From Saprospiraceae bacterium (GTDB lineage Bacteria; Bacteroidota; Bacteroidia; Chitinophagales; Saprospiraceae), in contig JAHDBK010000132.1 of NCBI GenBank assembly GCA_020630455.1, positions 1 to 8,614 on the forward strand: a stretch of DNA of 8,614 nucleotides. Direction: 5' to 3'. The position numbers and the translations under genes are program-made. Positions 1-7,031 of the stretch are shown here, in pieces (the first letter of the stretch is position 1; the number at the start of each line of letters is the position of its first letter). The notes beneath the pieces were generated by a model that saw only the letters and a list, made by a program, of their open reading frames with translations, made no database searches and was not told the origin of the DNA.

Positions 1-1
1 G

Positions 2-55
2 CCAAAACCTCAATCTATTGATTCTCATTGTGATAAATTTTTAAACATACTCTAA
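2..55 (+). CDS. Possible C-terminal end of a plus-strand gene cut by the window edge
   Basis: This frame is open from the window edge to a TAA at 53-55 and reads PKPQSIDSHCDKFLNIL. The stop lies two bases before a terminator hairpin at 58-93 that can work in both directions, which is what one expects between two converging genes (htpG ends at 142 on the other strand). Seventeen residues are too few to name a family. A second plus frame is also open up to base 44, so the coding call rests on the stop-to-terminator spacing rather than on the protein sequence. Confidence 0.3.
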   Translation, partial: PKPQSIDSHCDKFLNIL

Positions 56-57
56 GT

Positions 58-93
58 AAAAAAGAGATACAAACAAGTTTGCATCTCTTTTTT
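58..93. terminator. Bidirectional intrinsic terminator hairpin
   Basis: Bases 58-74 pair with 77-93 to form a long stem with a tight loop around CAAG (74-77). The only imperfection is A69 against C82. This is a mismatch in the plus-strand RNA but a G-U wobble in the minus-strand RNA, so the hairpin is continuous for transcripts coming from htpG. The outer stem is A6 on one side and T6 on the other, giving a U-tract in either direction; on the plus strand the T-rich run continues to about 100. It lies about 50 bases beyond the htpG stop and two bases after a possible plus-strand gene end, so it probably serves both. Confidence 0.72.
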
Positions 94-105
94 TATTTTT
101 ATTAT

Positions 106-131
106 AATTATAAAAAATATTCTTTATAATT
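106..131. repeat. AT-only inverted repeat just beyond the htpG stop
   Basis: Arms AATTATAAA (106-114) and TTTATAATT (123-131) are exact inverted repeats around an 8-base centre, 10 bases downstream of the htpG stop codon. No U-tract follows it on either strand, so it is not a standard terminator by itself. It may act as a 3'-end structure ahead of the real terminator at 58-93. The same two arms at the same spacing recur in the palindrome at the end of hutI (7024-7049). Because the arms contain only A and T, chance similarity is possible. Confidence 0.45.
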
Positions 132-141
132 TACCATAAAT

Positions 142-2004
142 CTATTTCAAAAATTCGACACTTTTTTTAATAAAATTGGTCAAATCAGCACCTTTCAACA
201 TATTTTGGTTCAATAATGCCAAATTATATAAATGTTGAGTTAAATTACCCTTTTCTTCTTCGTTTTCCAAAGATAATAATTTATCAGCAATCAAAGGATG
301 GTTACTATTAACAATCACATTAAAATTATCTGGAAAAGCATCACCCATACCTTGAAGAGATTGCATTTCTTTCATTCTACGCATGAACTCAGATTTAGTA
401 ATCATAACAGGCAAAGCTTCAGGAGATAATGCTTTTACTTCGACCGTTGCAGTTGAAGCATTGATTTGTTGAGCGAATAAATCTTTAACGCTATTTTGTT
501 GCTCTTCACTTAAAACTGATTCTTTCTTGATGTCTTTTTGAACTAAGTTATCAACAGTATCCGAATCTACTCTAACAAAGGTCATTTCACCTCCCTTATA
601 TTCCAATTGTTGCATAAAGTGATTGTCAATCATGTTATCTGTTAATAATACATCATAACTTTCATCTTTGGCTGCTTGGATAAAACTATCGTGTTCAGTA
701 GGAGTATTAGAATAAATCGCAATAATTTTATTGTGTTTATCCGTTTGATTTTCCTTAATTTTTTCTTTGTATTCTTCTACTGTGTAATATTCTTGCTCTG
801 TATTTTTCAAAAGAGCAAATTTGAATGCTCTATCATAAAATTTTTCATCAGTTATCATTCCGTATTTGACTAAAGGAGCTATGTCCGTCCATTTTGTTTG
901 GAAATCTTCTCTATTTTTTTTGAACATATCGTTCAGTTTGTCTGCTACTTTTTTAGTGATGTAGGAACTGATTTTCTTTACATTTCTATCTGCTTGCAAA
1001 TAAGAACGAGAAACATTAAGCGGAATATCTGGCGAATCAATCACACCATGTAATAATGTTAAGAATTCTGGTACGATTTCTTTTACATCATCGGTAATGA
1101 ATACTTGATTGCTATATAATTTGATTTTATTTTTTTGAACCTCTAATGAATTATTCAATTTAGGGAAATACAAAATTCCTGTTAGATTAAAAGGATAATC
1201 TATATTGAGATGAATCCAAAATAAAGGTGCTTGAGAGAAAGGATATAATTCATTATAAAATGAAATATAGTCTTCATCAGTTAATTCTGATGGTTTTTTC
1301 TTCCAGATAGGGTTTGGGTTGTTGATGATGTTTGGAACTTCGAACTCTTTCGTTTCGGCATCTTCTCCTTCTCCTGTTGGAATCTGTTGTGTTTTAGTAC
1401 CAAATTGAATTTCAATAGGTAAAAACTTACAATATTTATCCAATAATTCTTGAATACGATTATTTTCTAAATATTCTGTTGCATCATCACTGATATGAAG
1501 AACTACATCTGTTCCTCTTTCTTTTTTCTTATTATTTTCTAGAGTATATTCAGGATTACCCTCGCAAGTCCAAGTAACTCCTTTAGGTGTTTTTTTATAA
1601 GATTTAGTTACAAATTCTACTTTATCAGCAACCATAAAAGCAGAATAAAAGCCTAAACCAAAGTGTCCGATGATACCTGATTCATCTTTATATTTTTTCA
1701 AAAAATCAGAAGCCCCAGAAAAAGCTACTTGATTCAAGTATTTTTCTACTTCGCTTTCTGTCATACCAATACCTTTATCTCTAATAGTTAAAGTTTTAGC
1801 ATCTTTATCAAGAATAATTTCGATAGTTGTGTCACCTATTTCTTCTTTAAAAATACCTTTTGACGCTAAAACTTTCAATTTTGTTGTTGCATCAACAGCA
1901 TTGGAGATTAATTCTCTTAAAAATATTTCTTGATCTGAATATAAAAATTGCTTGATAATCGGAAAGATATTTTCCGTTTGAACTGAAATTTGTCCTTTTT
2001 GCAT
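142..2004 (-). CDS. htpG: HtpG, bacterial Hsp90 chaperone
   Basis: This is the cytoplasmic ATP-dependent Hsp90-family chaperone, a homodimer that helps client proteins fold and survive stress. The 620 residues are the normal full length for the family. The N-terminal GHKL ATPase domain carries FLRELISNAVDAT (28-40, with catalytic Glu31 and Mg-binding Asn35), RDKGIGMT (75-82, nucleotide-binding Asp76), the glycine lid GHFGLGFYSAF (113-123) and RGTDVVLH (163-170). The middle domain has DYPFNLTGILYFPK (269-282) and SPDIPLNVSRSYLQ (324-337), whose Arg333 matches the arginine that reaches the ATP gamma-phosphate. The C-terminal third is the dimerisation domain. The N-terminus MQKGQISVQTENIF matches family starts, so the ATG at 2004 is well supported. 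A GGAG lies about 24 bases upstream of that ATG, too far to act as a ribosome site. No CIRCE element (HrcA site) is present upstream; instead there is a pair of direct repeats at 2062-2096. It is separated by 104 bases from the epimerase gene on the same strand. Confidence 0.98.
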   Translation of the reverse strand: MQKGQISVQTENIFPIIKQFLYSDQEIFLRELISNAVDATTKLKVLASKGIFKEEIGDTTIEIILDKDAKTLTIRDKGIGMTESEVEKYLNQVAFSGASDFLKKYKDESGIIGHFGLGFYSAFMVADKVEFVTKSYKKTPKGVTWTCEGNPEYTLENNKKKERGTDVVLHISDDATEYLENNRIQELLDKYCKFLPIEIQFGTKTQQIPTGEGEDAETKEFEVPNIINNPNPIWKKKPSELTDEDYISFYNELYPFSQAPLFWIHLNIDYPFNLTGILYFPKLNNSLEVQKNKIKLYSNQVFITDDVKEIVPEFLTLLHGVIDSPDIPLNVSRSYLQADRNVKKISSYITKKVADKLNDMFKKNREDFQTKWTDIAPLVKYGMITDEKFYDRAFKFALLKNTEQEYYTVEEYKEKIKENQTDKHNKIIAIYSNTPTEHDSFIQAAKDESYDVLLTDNMIDNHFMQQLEYKGGEMTFVRVDSDTVDNLVQKDIKKESVLSEEQQNSVKDLFAQQINASTATVEVKALSPEALPVMITKSEFMRRMKEMQSLQGMGDAFPDNFNVIVNSNHPLIADKLLSLENEEEKGNLTQHLYNLALLNQNMLKGADLTNFIKKSVEFLK

Positions 2005-2038
2005 GATTGATATTATTTTAGTTTTATTCTCCTTTAGT

Positions 2039-2070
2039 CAAAATGCGTTCCATTCCAATTTTTATGACAA
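2039..2070 (-). promoter_or_regulatory. Weak candidate htpG promoter
   Basis: Read on the minus strand, a TTG (complement of 2068-2070) is followed after 21 bases by GCATTTTG (complement of 2039-2046). The phylum's primary sigma factor prefers TTG, 17-23 bases, then TAnnTTTG. The TTTG half and the spacing fit here, but the leading TA is missing. The TTG lies inside the proximal direct repeat, so a protein bound there would block polymerase. About 35 bases separate this element from the ATG. Confidence 0.3.
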
Positions 2071-2096
2071 TTTGTCTTAATCTTATGTCAATTTGT
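2062..2096. repeat. Pair of operator-like direct repeats upstream of htpG
   Basis: TTATGACAATTTGT (2062-2075) and TTATGTCAATTTGT (2083-2096) are 14-base direct repeats differing at one base. Their starts are 21 bases apart, close to two helical turns, so two bound proteins would sit on the same face of the DNA. The copy nearer htpG also contains the palindrome GACAA-T-TTGTC (2066-2076). They fill the gap between the epimerase stop and htpG and overlap the candidate promoter. They match neither CIRCE nor the HspR-type site known for other heat-shock genes. A role in htpG control is inferred from position only. Confidence 0.55.
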
Positions 2097-2108
2097 AATT
2101 TTTAGGTT

Positions 2109-2963
2109 TTATTGAAAAAATTCCATAGTAAATGATTTGCATAATGTTGTTGATGGAGTTAACATATAAATGCCTTTCTTATCCAATATTTTTTTATTGT
2201 GATTAACAAAATCAGCTAACCCTTGCCATGGCTCAATACAAACATAATCTGCTTGTGGTTTTGACCAAATACCCAAGTATGGAAATTCATCCAAACTGAC
2301 TCGTACTTTATGGTTAGAATGCATGTGTACTAATTCTACGAAATTAGATTTTAAACTTTGAAAAATTAAGGCATCTTCATTAAAAATATCATTAGTTAAT
2401 TGAATCGTATTTCCTTGAATCACTTCTATCATTCTTTCACCAATATAAGGACCTTCCAAACGATTAGAAAGATTGGTTTCTTTTTGGGAAAAATGAATTT
2501 GATATTCATGAACGGGTTGAGCAGCAAAGGCTGGATGCCCTCCAAAAGAAACAGGCATTTCTTTGGTATTATTATTAATAACTTTAAAAGTTTGTTTTAG
2601 AGAATTATTTTCTAATTCATAGTCAATATATAATTCAAAATCAAATGGATATCGTTTTAAAGTATGCTCGTTCTGTTTCAATAATAAAGAGATTTTGTTA
2701 TCATTAATAAAATAAACATCAAAATCTAAATCTCTAGCAAATCCGTGATGTTCCAAAGGATACATATTCCCTTCATACTCATATTCATAATCTAGCAAGC
2801 TACCCACCACAGGAAACAAATTGGGTGCATATCTTCTCCATGCCTCACCTGCTTGCCAAATAAATTCAAAGTCATTACTATTTTTAACAGAACAAAGTTC
2901 AGCTCCTTTACGAAGTATTTTTACTTCTAAAGTATCGTTTTTTAATATAAAAAAATCATTCAT
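2109..2963 (-). CDS. Aldose 1-epimerase family protein (LacX-like)
   Basis: This is a soluble beta-sandwich protein of the galactose mutarotase superfamily, closest in pattern to the LacX-like branch. Family members interconvert alpha and beta anomers of free or phosphorylated hexoses. The expected active-site elements are visible: HHGFAR (72-77) with the first histidine pair, GGHPAF (141-146) with His143 as likely general acid, and CIEPWQG (242-248) with Glu244 as likely general base. At 284 residues it is full length, and no signal peptide is seen, so it should be cytoplasmic. The ATG at 2963 lies 12 bases after the glycosyltransferase stop, indicating co-transcription. The true substrate cannot be read from sequence, and many members of this branch are untested. 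The context with a membrane glycosyltransferase suggests sugar metabolism linked to the envelope, which is an inference. Confidence 0.88.
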   Translation of the reverse strand: MNDFFILKNDTLEVKILRKGAELCSVKNSNDFEFIWQAGEAWRRYAPNLFPVVGSLLDYEYEYEGNMYPLEHHGFARDLDFDVYFINDNKISLLLKQNEHTLKRYPFDFELYIDYELENNSLKQTFKVINNNTKEMPVSFGGHPAFAAQPVHEYQIHFSQKETNLSNRLEGPYIGERMIEVIQGNTIQLTNDIFNEDALIFQSLKSNFVELVHMHSNHKVRVSLDEFPYLGIWSKPQADYVCIEPWQGLADFVNHNKKILDKKGIYMLTPSTTLCKSFTMEFFQ

Positions 2964-2975
2964 TTGTATTGTAAT

Positions 2976-4631
2976 TTACTTCTTTTTTTTATTAAAAATA
3001 TAAAAGCCTATTAGGTCATTATTACCACTATCAATTTGGATAAGGGTTTGATGTTTGAAATCAATTTCGTGGAATGTAGCAATGGTATCTTTAGATGTAG
3101 GAGGAACTACCGCAATGAAATTTTCAGACTTTTCGTATTTTTGCATGGTTTCAAACCAAGAAGAAGAAAGGCTTACATTTTTATCAGCAAAGTATTTTAA
3201 ATAATATACCAAACTAGGAGGCGTTCCTTTTAATCTTTCTAAATGTACTTCCTTGGATGAGTCATCATTATTATCTTGAATATGTTGAGCAGTTGTTCTG
3301 TATCCATCCCAATATGTTCCTATTTTTGGATAGGCAACTATGGCTAACATAAGCCAAAAAACACCGACAAAAATCAAGTGAAAGTAAATAGATAAAGTAA
3401 AGTGTTTTCTTAATTGTTGGATAAAGCTCGTAATAGAAGCTAATGGTAAAAATAAGAAAATTAAACTCAAAAGAGCAACCAATTCTTCATCTGCATAATC
3501 CCTACCAAAGAAATAAACTAAAGCTACTAATCCACAATTAATAAGTATTTCAATTACTGATAATGCTTTTAAACCTGTAGAAAATATTTTTTTATCAGAT
3601 AATGAAATCATTTCATGTGCCATCAATAATGCAATAGCAGGAACACTAGCCAATACATAAGATGGTAATTTACTAGGAATTAATTCATATATCCACCAAC
3701 CTGCAACTAGCCAAATGGCAAGCATTAAGAATTCTGGATTTTTTCTTCTTAAAAATAAGCCTTTTATTCCTTCCCAAACCGCTGGTAAAAAATACCTAAA
3801 ATAGGGCATAAAAGCAAAAGCAAACATTAAGAAATAAGTACCTGGATATCCTTTTTGATTATGAATAACCGCTTCACCTTTTGCTCTTTTAAAAACATAC
3901 CAATCCAGCATCCATGTAATAGTTTTACCTCCATCTCTCTGCCAATACTCGTATCCCCAATATAATATTGGAGCTAAAGCGAGAGGAAGAAAAAACCAAG
4001 GATGTAAACGAATTAAAGTTTTTCTTTGATAATGAAATAATAAAAGTAACAATCCAAAAATACCTGTAAAAATGATTATCGGAGGACCTTTAACTAAAGC
4101 ACCTAATCCAAAGGCTATCCAAAAAGTAATGGCATGTTTTATTTTACCTGATTGCATCAAAGACATCAGGGAAAATGCTGCCCAAGTTTGAAAAAACAGT
4201 AATGTTCCATCAGTAAATGCTAATTTTCCATATATAGGAAAAAGAAAACACGTGGCTGTTATGATAGTACCTGTCAAGGCAATTCGCTCGTGATAAATAT
4301 TTCTACCATATAAATAAATGATGAGCAAGGTCAACCAAGCAAAAAACACGGTGCTTAATCTAATCACCCATTCATCTTGTCCAAAGATTTGAATACTTTT
4401 GGCAATCAACCAAAAATGAAGTGGTGGTTTTCGGTGTATTTCAGACCAAGTAGCATCTTGGTTGATATAATCACCTGTTTCTGCCATTTGTGCTGAAATG
4501 AGGGCATAAGCTCCTTCGTCTTGGTCAGTTAAAGGAACAGCTCCATTTCCTGCAATTAATAAAATAATTAATAAAGGAAATACAAAAAATGGATGCGTGA
4601 TTGTTTTATATATTATTTCGTTTCTTTTCAT
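2976..4631 (-). CDS. ArnT/PMT_2-type membrane glycosyltransferase (GT-C fold)
   Basis: This is an integral inner-membrane protein that likely moves a sugar from a polyprenyl-phosphate donor to an acceptor on the periplasmic side. The N-terminal half matches the ArnT/GT83-PMT_2 pattern. After the first membrane helix (about 14-31), the periplasmic loop carries DQDEGAYALISAQM (36-49) with the acidic pair typical of GT-C catalytic sites. It is followed by HRKPPLHFWL (66-75), LAFTDGTLLFF (137-147), LGALVKGPP (176-184) and IPSKLPSYVLASVPA (318-332). Roughly ten to twelve hydrophobic helices lie between about 14 and 430. The remaining 120 residues form a soluble periplasmic-type tail ending in four lysines. 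The 551 residues are usual for the family. True ArnT adds aminoarabinose to lipid A, but donor and acceptor cannot be told from sequence here, so no symbol is given. The start at 4631 is preceded by GAGAGG, a fair ribosome site. The gap to the DUF4834-like gene is 45 bases. Confidence 0.9.
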   Translation of the reverse strand: MKRNEIIYKTITHPFFVFPLLIILLIAGNGAVPLTDQDEGAYALISAQMAETGDYINQDATWSEIHRKPPLHFWLIAKSIQIFGQDEWVIRLSTVFFAWLTLLIIYLYGRNIYHERIALTGTIITATCFLFPIYGKLAFTDGTLLFFQTWAAFSLMSLMQSGKIKHAITFWIAFGLGALVKGPPIIIFTGIFGLLLLLFHYQRKTLIRLHPWFFLPLALAPILYWGYEYWQRDGGKTITWMLDWYVFKRAKGEAVIHNQKGYPGTYFLMFAFAFMPYFRYFLPAVWEGIKGLFLRRKNPEFLMLAIWLVAGWWIYELIPSKLPSYVLASVPAIALLMAHEMISLSDKKIFSTGLKALSVIEILINCGLVALVYFFGRDYADEELVALLSLIFLFLPLASITSFIQQLRKHFTLSIYFHLIFVGVFWLMLAIVAYPKIGTYWDGYRTTAQHIQDNNDDSSKEVHLERLKGTPPSLVYYLKYFADKNVSLSSSWFETMQKYEKSENFIAVVPPTSKDTIATFHEIDFKHQTLIQIDSGNNDLIGFYIFNKKKK

Positions 4632-4676
4632 TAAGAATGCCTCTCAAATAGAGTCAATATGGAGGTTTATAGAATA

Positions 4677-4835
4677 TTATTCTACTTCTTCGTAATCAAT
4701 ATATTCTCCTTTTTGTCTATCTGAATTAGAAGATTGACGAGGACCATTATCATTCGGATGTCTCAATCTTTTTGATGGTCTAAAAAATGTCCTATACACT
4801 AAATACAACAATGCTATATAAACTAAAAACCTCAT
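4677..4835 (-). CDS. Small DUF4834-like single-pass membrane protein
   Basis: This short reading frame encodes 52 residues, starting at the ATG 4835-4833 and ending at TAA 4679-4677. It begins MRFLVYIALLYLVYRTFF, one N-terminal hydrophobic helix (about 3-18). A basic stretch RPSKRLRH (19-26) and a polar linker follow, and it closes with GEYIDYEEVE (43-52). The layout of one helix, basic juxtamembrane segment and an acidic YIDYEE-type tail is what I recall for DUF4834 proteins of Bacteroidota, whose function is unknown. The positive-inside rule predicts a cytoplasmic C-terminus. The start lies two bases beyond the stop of the upstream lipoprotein gene, so translation is probably coupled. The next gene, the glycosyltransferase, begins 45 bases later. 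The length is at the short end for such proteins, but the frame reaches a proper stop and shows no sign of truncation. Confidence 0.8.
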   Translation of the reverse strand: MRFLVYIALLYLVYRTFFRPSKRLRHPNDNGPRQSSNSDRQKGEYIDYEEVE

Positions 4836-4837
4836 TT

Positions 4838-5713
4838 TTAATCATTATTTTTTACAAATGTATAAATTCTAAAAGTATTTTTATCTATGATATACATTTG
4901 ATTTTTTTGAATATTCATATCAATAATCCCATTCAAATCCTTAGGAAGAACTATTTGTTCTGATATTGATTGCCTAGAATTATACAAATTAGCTGTGTTT
5001 TGGTACAAGTAAATAAATATATTATCTATGAGCTGGAATTTATCTGTATTTATTTGACTTTCCTTATACAAATATTTACCAAAATTATCAAAAACAAAAA
5101 TACCTAAATCCTTATCTGCTGCATAAATTTGCTCATTGTGTTCTAATAAAAAATCAGGTGTGATTTCATCTTCCATCATTTGATGCATTAAAGGACTTTC
5201 AAAAACTATTTCACCTTTTTGATTGATTTTTTTTAATTGTGCATTAACCTCATCAAACAGCCATATATTTTGGTCATTACTTACACAGAGTGTTTTGACT
5301 TGAGGGCTATTGGTTTCGTAAAGTTCTACTTGATGTGTAGGATATAATCTATTATCTAAAATAATAATGGTTTGAAAATCGCCATAATAAACTAAGATAT
5401 TGAAAGGGTTTTGACAATCTAAATGGGTGATATTTCCCAATTCATAATCTGAATATCTAAATAATTCTTTTCCTTCTTGATTATATTTAATCAACTCATT
5501 ATTTTCAGTAACCAAATAAGCATTGAGCAATTTATCTGTATGGATTATTTTGGCATTGATGTCCCATTTTTTAATCAATGTATATTCTGCATTAGGTTCT
5601 AATTCTTGCACAGCAGGTTCTTCTACCTTATCAATTACTTCAGGTATTTTACAAGAAGTCATTTGTAATATGATTATTAATAATAAAAAGAAAAATTTAA
5701 TATGATTATTCAT
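4838..5713 (-). CDS. Lipoprotein with propeller-like repeats, function unknown
   Basis: The first 20 residues are a lipoprotein signal peptide: a hydrophobic core FFFLLLIIILQ (7-17), then MTSC with Cys21 as the lipidation site. The next two dozen residues are acidic and proline-containing, a tether typical of lipoproteins. From about residue 45 the chain shows recurring blade-like units with the pattern hydrophobic-D/N-x-G-K/E. They lie near 64-89, 107-133, 149-174, 195-219, 232-257 and 271-286, and suggest a six-bladed beta-propeller (NHL or SGL type). PFNILVYYGDFQTIIILD (103-120) and NIWLFDEVNAQLKKINQKG (149-167) resemble segments I recall from uncharacterised conserved proteins of Bacteroidota. 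The protein should be anchored in the periplasm or outer membrane. It is the first gene of a tight operon with the DUF4834-like protein and a glycosyltransferase, and it diverges from hutI. No catalytic motif is visible, so binding or scaffolding is more likely than enzymatic work. Confidence 0.82.
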   Translation of the reverse strand: MNNHIKFFFLLLIIILQMTSCKIPEVIDKVEEPAVQELEPNAEYTLIKKWDINAKIIHTDKLLNAYLVTENNELIKYNQEGKELFRYSDYELGNITHLDCQNPFNILVYYGDFQTIIILDNRLYPTHQVELYETNSPQVKTLCVSNDQNIWLFDEVNAQLKKINQKGEIVFESPLMHQMMEDEITPDFLLEHNEQIYAADKDLGIFVFDNFGKYLYKESQINTDKFQLIDNIFIYLYQNTANLYNSRQSISEQIVLPKDLNGIIDMNIQKNQMYIIDKNTFRIYTFVKNND

Positions 5714-5751
5714 TTATATATAAAAACTTTAAAAAAGAACCTACCAATTTC

Positions 5752-5759
5752 CAAAAATA
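5752..5759 (-). promoter_or_regulatory. Candidate -7 element for the lipoprotein operon
   Basis: The complement of these bases reads TATTTTTG, an exact match to the Bacteroidota -7 consensus TAnnTTTG, about 40 bases upstream of the lipoprotein ATG. No TTG is found 17-23 bases further upstream, so only half of the promoter is supported. AT-rich DNA produces such octamers easily. Confidence 0.4.
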
Positions 5760-5801
5760 GCTAATTTTAATTTTTTATTTAAAATTTGAATTCAATTCCT
5801 T

Positions 5802-7031
5802 ATGTTATTAATTAAAAATATTGGCAAAATAGTACAAGTAAGAGAAGAATTAACATCTGTAGTGAAGGGTAGCGAAATGAATCATCTTCCTTGTATAAAT
5901 AAAGGATTTTTGTTATTAAAAGATGGAAAAATAGCAGATTTTGGTGAAGAAAAAGATTGTCAAAATAAAAATATAGAGACTATAGACGCTAAGGGTGGTT
6001 ACGTATTCCCTGCTTGGTGTGATTCTCATACTCATTTGGTTTTTGCTGGTAGTAGAGAGAAAGAGTTTGAGATGAGAATTAAGGGATTTACTTATCAAGA
6101 AATTGCTCAACAAGGAGGAGGTATTTTGAATTCTGCAAAAAGATTGCAAGGAACAGATGAAGAAACATTGTATGAACAAAGTTTGAAAAGATTATACGAA
6201 GTAGCATCAATGGGAACAACTGCTATTGAAATAAAAAGTGGCTATGGTTTGACTGTTGAGAGTGAATTGAAAATCTTGCGTGTTATTCAGCGATTAAAAG
6301 AAAATACACCGTTTACTATTAAATCTACTTTTTTGGGTGCTCATGCTATTCCTTTAGAATACAAAGAAAATAGACAAGGCTATATTGATTTAATTATTAA
6401 TGAAATGTTGCCCAATATTGCCAAAGAAAAATTAGCAGATTATATAGATGTTTTTTGTGAAAAAGTCGCTTTTTCTGTTGAAGAAACCATACAAATAATG
6501 GAAGCAGGAGCAAAGTATGATTTAGTTCCCAAAATTCACACCAATCAATTCAATTGTATGGGAGGAATCCAAGCGAGTGTTGAGCATGGTGCTTTATCCG
6601 TAGATCATTTAGAAGTTTTGAATGATGAAGAGATTGAAAGTCTAAAAAGTTCAGAAACAATGCCTTGCTTATTACCATCGGCTCCTTTTTTTATTAATGA
6701 CCATTTTCCTCCTGCCCGTAAAATAATAGAAGCGGGTTTACCTGTTGCATTAGCGACAGACTACAACCCTGGTTCAACTCCGTCAGGCAATATGCCTTTT
6801 GTATTGTCATTAGCTTGTATAAAAATGAGAATGACACCAGAAGAAGCGATCAATGCAGCTACTATCAATGGTGCTAAAGCTATGGGATTAGAAAATAGTC
6901 ATGGAAGTATTAGTAAAGGCAAGGATGCTGACTTTTTTATTACAGAAGCCATTCCTTCTATTGCTTATTTACCTTATTCTTTTGGTAGTAGATTAATAAA
7001 AGATGTTTATGTTAAAGGCATTAAATTATAA
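5802..7031 (+). CDS. hutI: Imidazolonepropionase (histidine degradation)
   Basis: This cytoplasmic amidohydrolase opens the ring of 4-imidazolone-5-propionate to N-formimino-L-glutamate, the third step of histidine breakdown. The 409 residues are the usual family length. The TIM-barrel metal site is complete: HxH in CDSHTHLVFAG (73-83, His76 and His78), His246 in KIHTNQF and Asp320 in ATDYNPG (318-324). Other family marks are Arg85, EIKSGYGL (143-150), FLGAHAIP (177-184, His181), SVDHLE (266-271, His269) and GSTPSGNMPF (324-333). The residue three after His246 is Gln249; as I recall, some HutI proteins have Glu and others Gln there, so this is not a defect. The ATG at 5802 follows 88 bases of intergenic DNA and gives the expected N-terminus. 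Other hut genes (hutH, hutU, hutG or ftcD) are not adjacent in this window, so it appears to be a solitary locus here. Its last codons lie inside a 34-base palindrome. Confidence 0.97.
   Translation: MLLIKNIGKIVQVREELTSVVKGSEMNHLPCINKGFLLLKDGKIADFGEEKDCQNKNIETIDAKGGYVFPAWCDSHTHLVFAGSREKEFEMRIKGFTYQEIAQQGGGILNSAKRLQGTDEETLYEQSLKRLYEVASMGTTAIEIKSGYGLTVESELKILRVIQRLKENTPFTIKSTFLGAHAIPLEYKENRQGYIDLIINEMLPNIAKEKLADYIDVFCEKVAFSVEETIQIMEAGAKYDLVPKIHTNQFNCMGGIQASVEHGALSVDHLEVLNDEEIESLKSSETMPCLLPSAPFFINDHFPPARKIIEAGLPVALATDYNPGSTPSGNMPFVLSLACIKMRMTPEEAINAATINGAKAMGLENSHGSISKGKDADFFITEAIPSIAYLPYSFGSRLIKDVYVKGIKL

Noticed and set aside
676..873. 65-residue plus-strand reading frame inside htpG
   Set aside because: It lies wholly antisense to the conserved htpG coding sequence and has a low-complexity Phe/Ile-rich translation typical of the reverse of AT-rich coding DNA.
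2400..2600. 66-residue plus-strand reading frame inside the epimerase gene
   Set aside because: It is antisense to a well-supported conserved gene, with no recognisable protein pattern and no promoter.
2979..2993. Run of eight A residues (minus strand) near the glycosyltransferase stop as a programmed frameshift site
   Set aside because: The zero-frame product ends normally after the lysines and the next gene has its own start 12 bases on; nothing suggests a fusion product.
2821..3003. 60-residue plus-strand reading frame across the epimerase start
   Set aside because: It overlaps the opposite strand of two real genes and ends in the A/T-rich junction; no family features.
4632..4676. Separate promoter for the glycosyltransferase in the 45-base gap
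   Set aside because: The best octamer on the minus strand, TCTATTTG, misses the consensus A and has no suitable TTG partner; co-transcription with the upstream genes is simpler.
5523..5705. 60-residue plus-strand reading frame opposite the lipoprotein N-terminus
   Set aside because: It mirrors the lipoprotein signal-peptide region, and the lipobox on the other strand is far better evidence.
5779..5788. Possible -7 element for hutI (TTTAAAATTTG region)
   Set aside because: TA and TTTG are separated by three bases instead of two, and no TTG lies at the right distance upstream, so the match is too weak to annotate in such AT-rich DNA.
5916..6179. 87-residue minus-strand reading frame inside hutI
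   Set aside because: It is antisense to the metal-binding core of hutI, whose motifs are intact, so it is a shadow frame.
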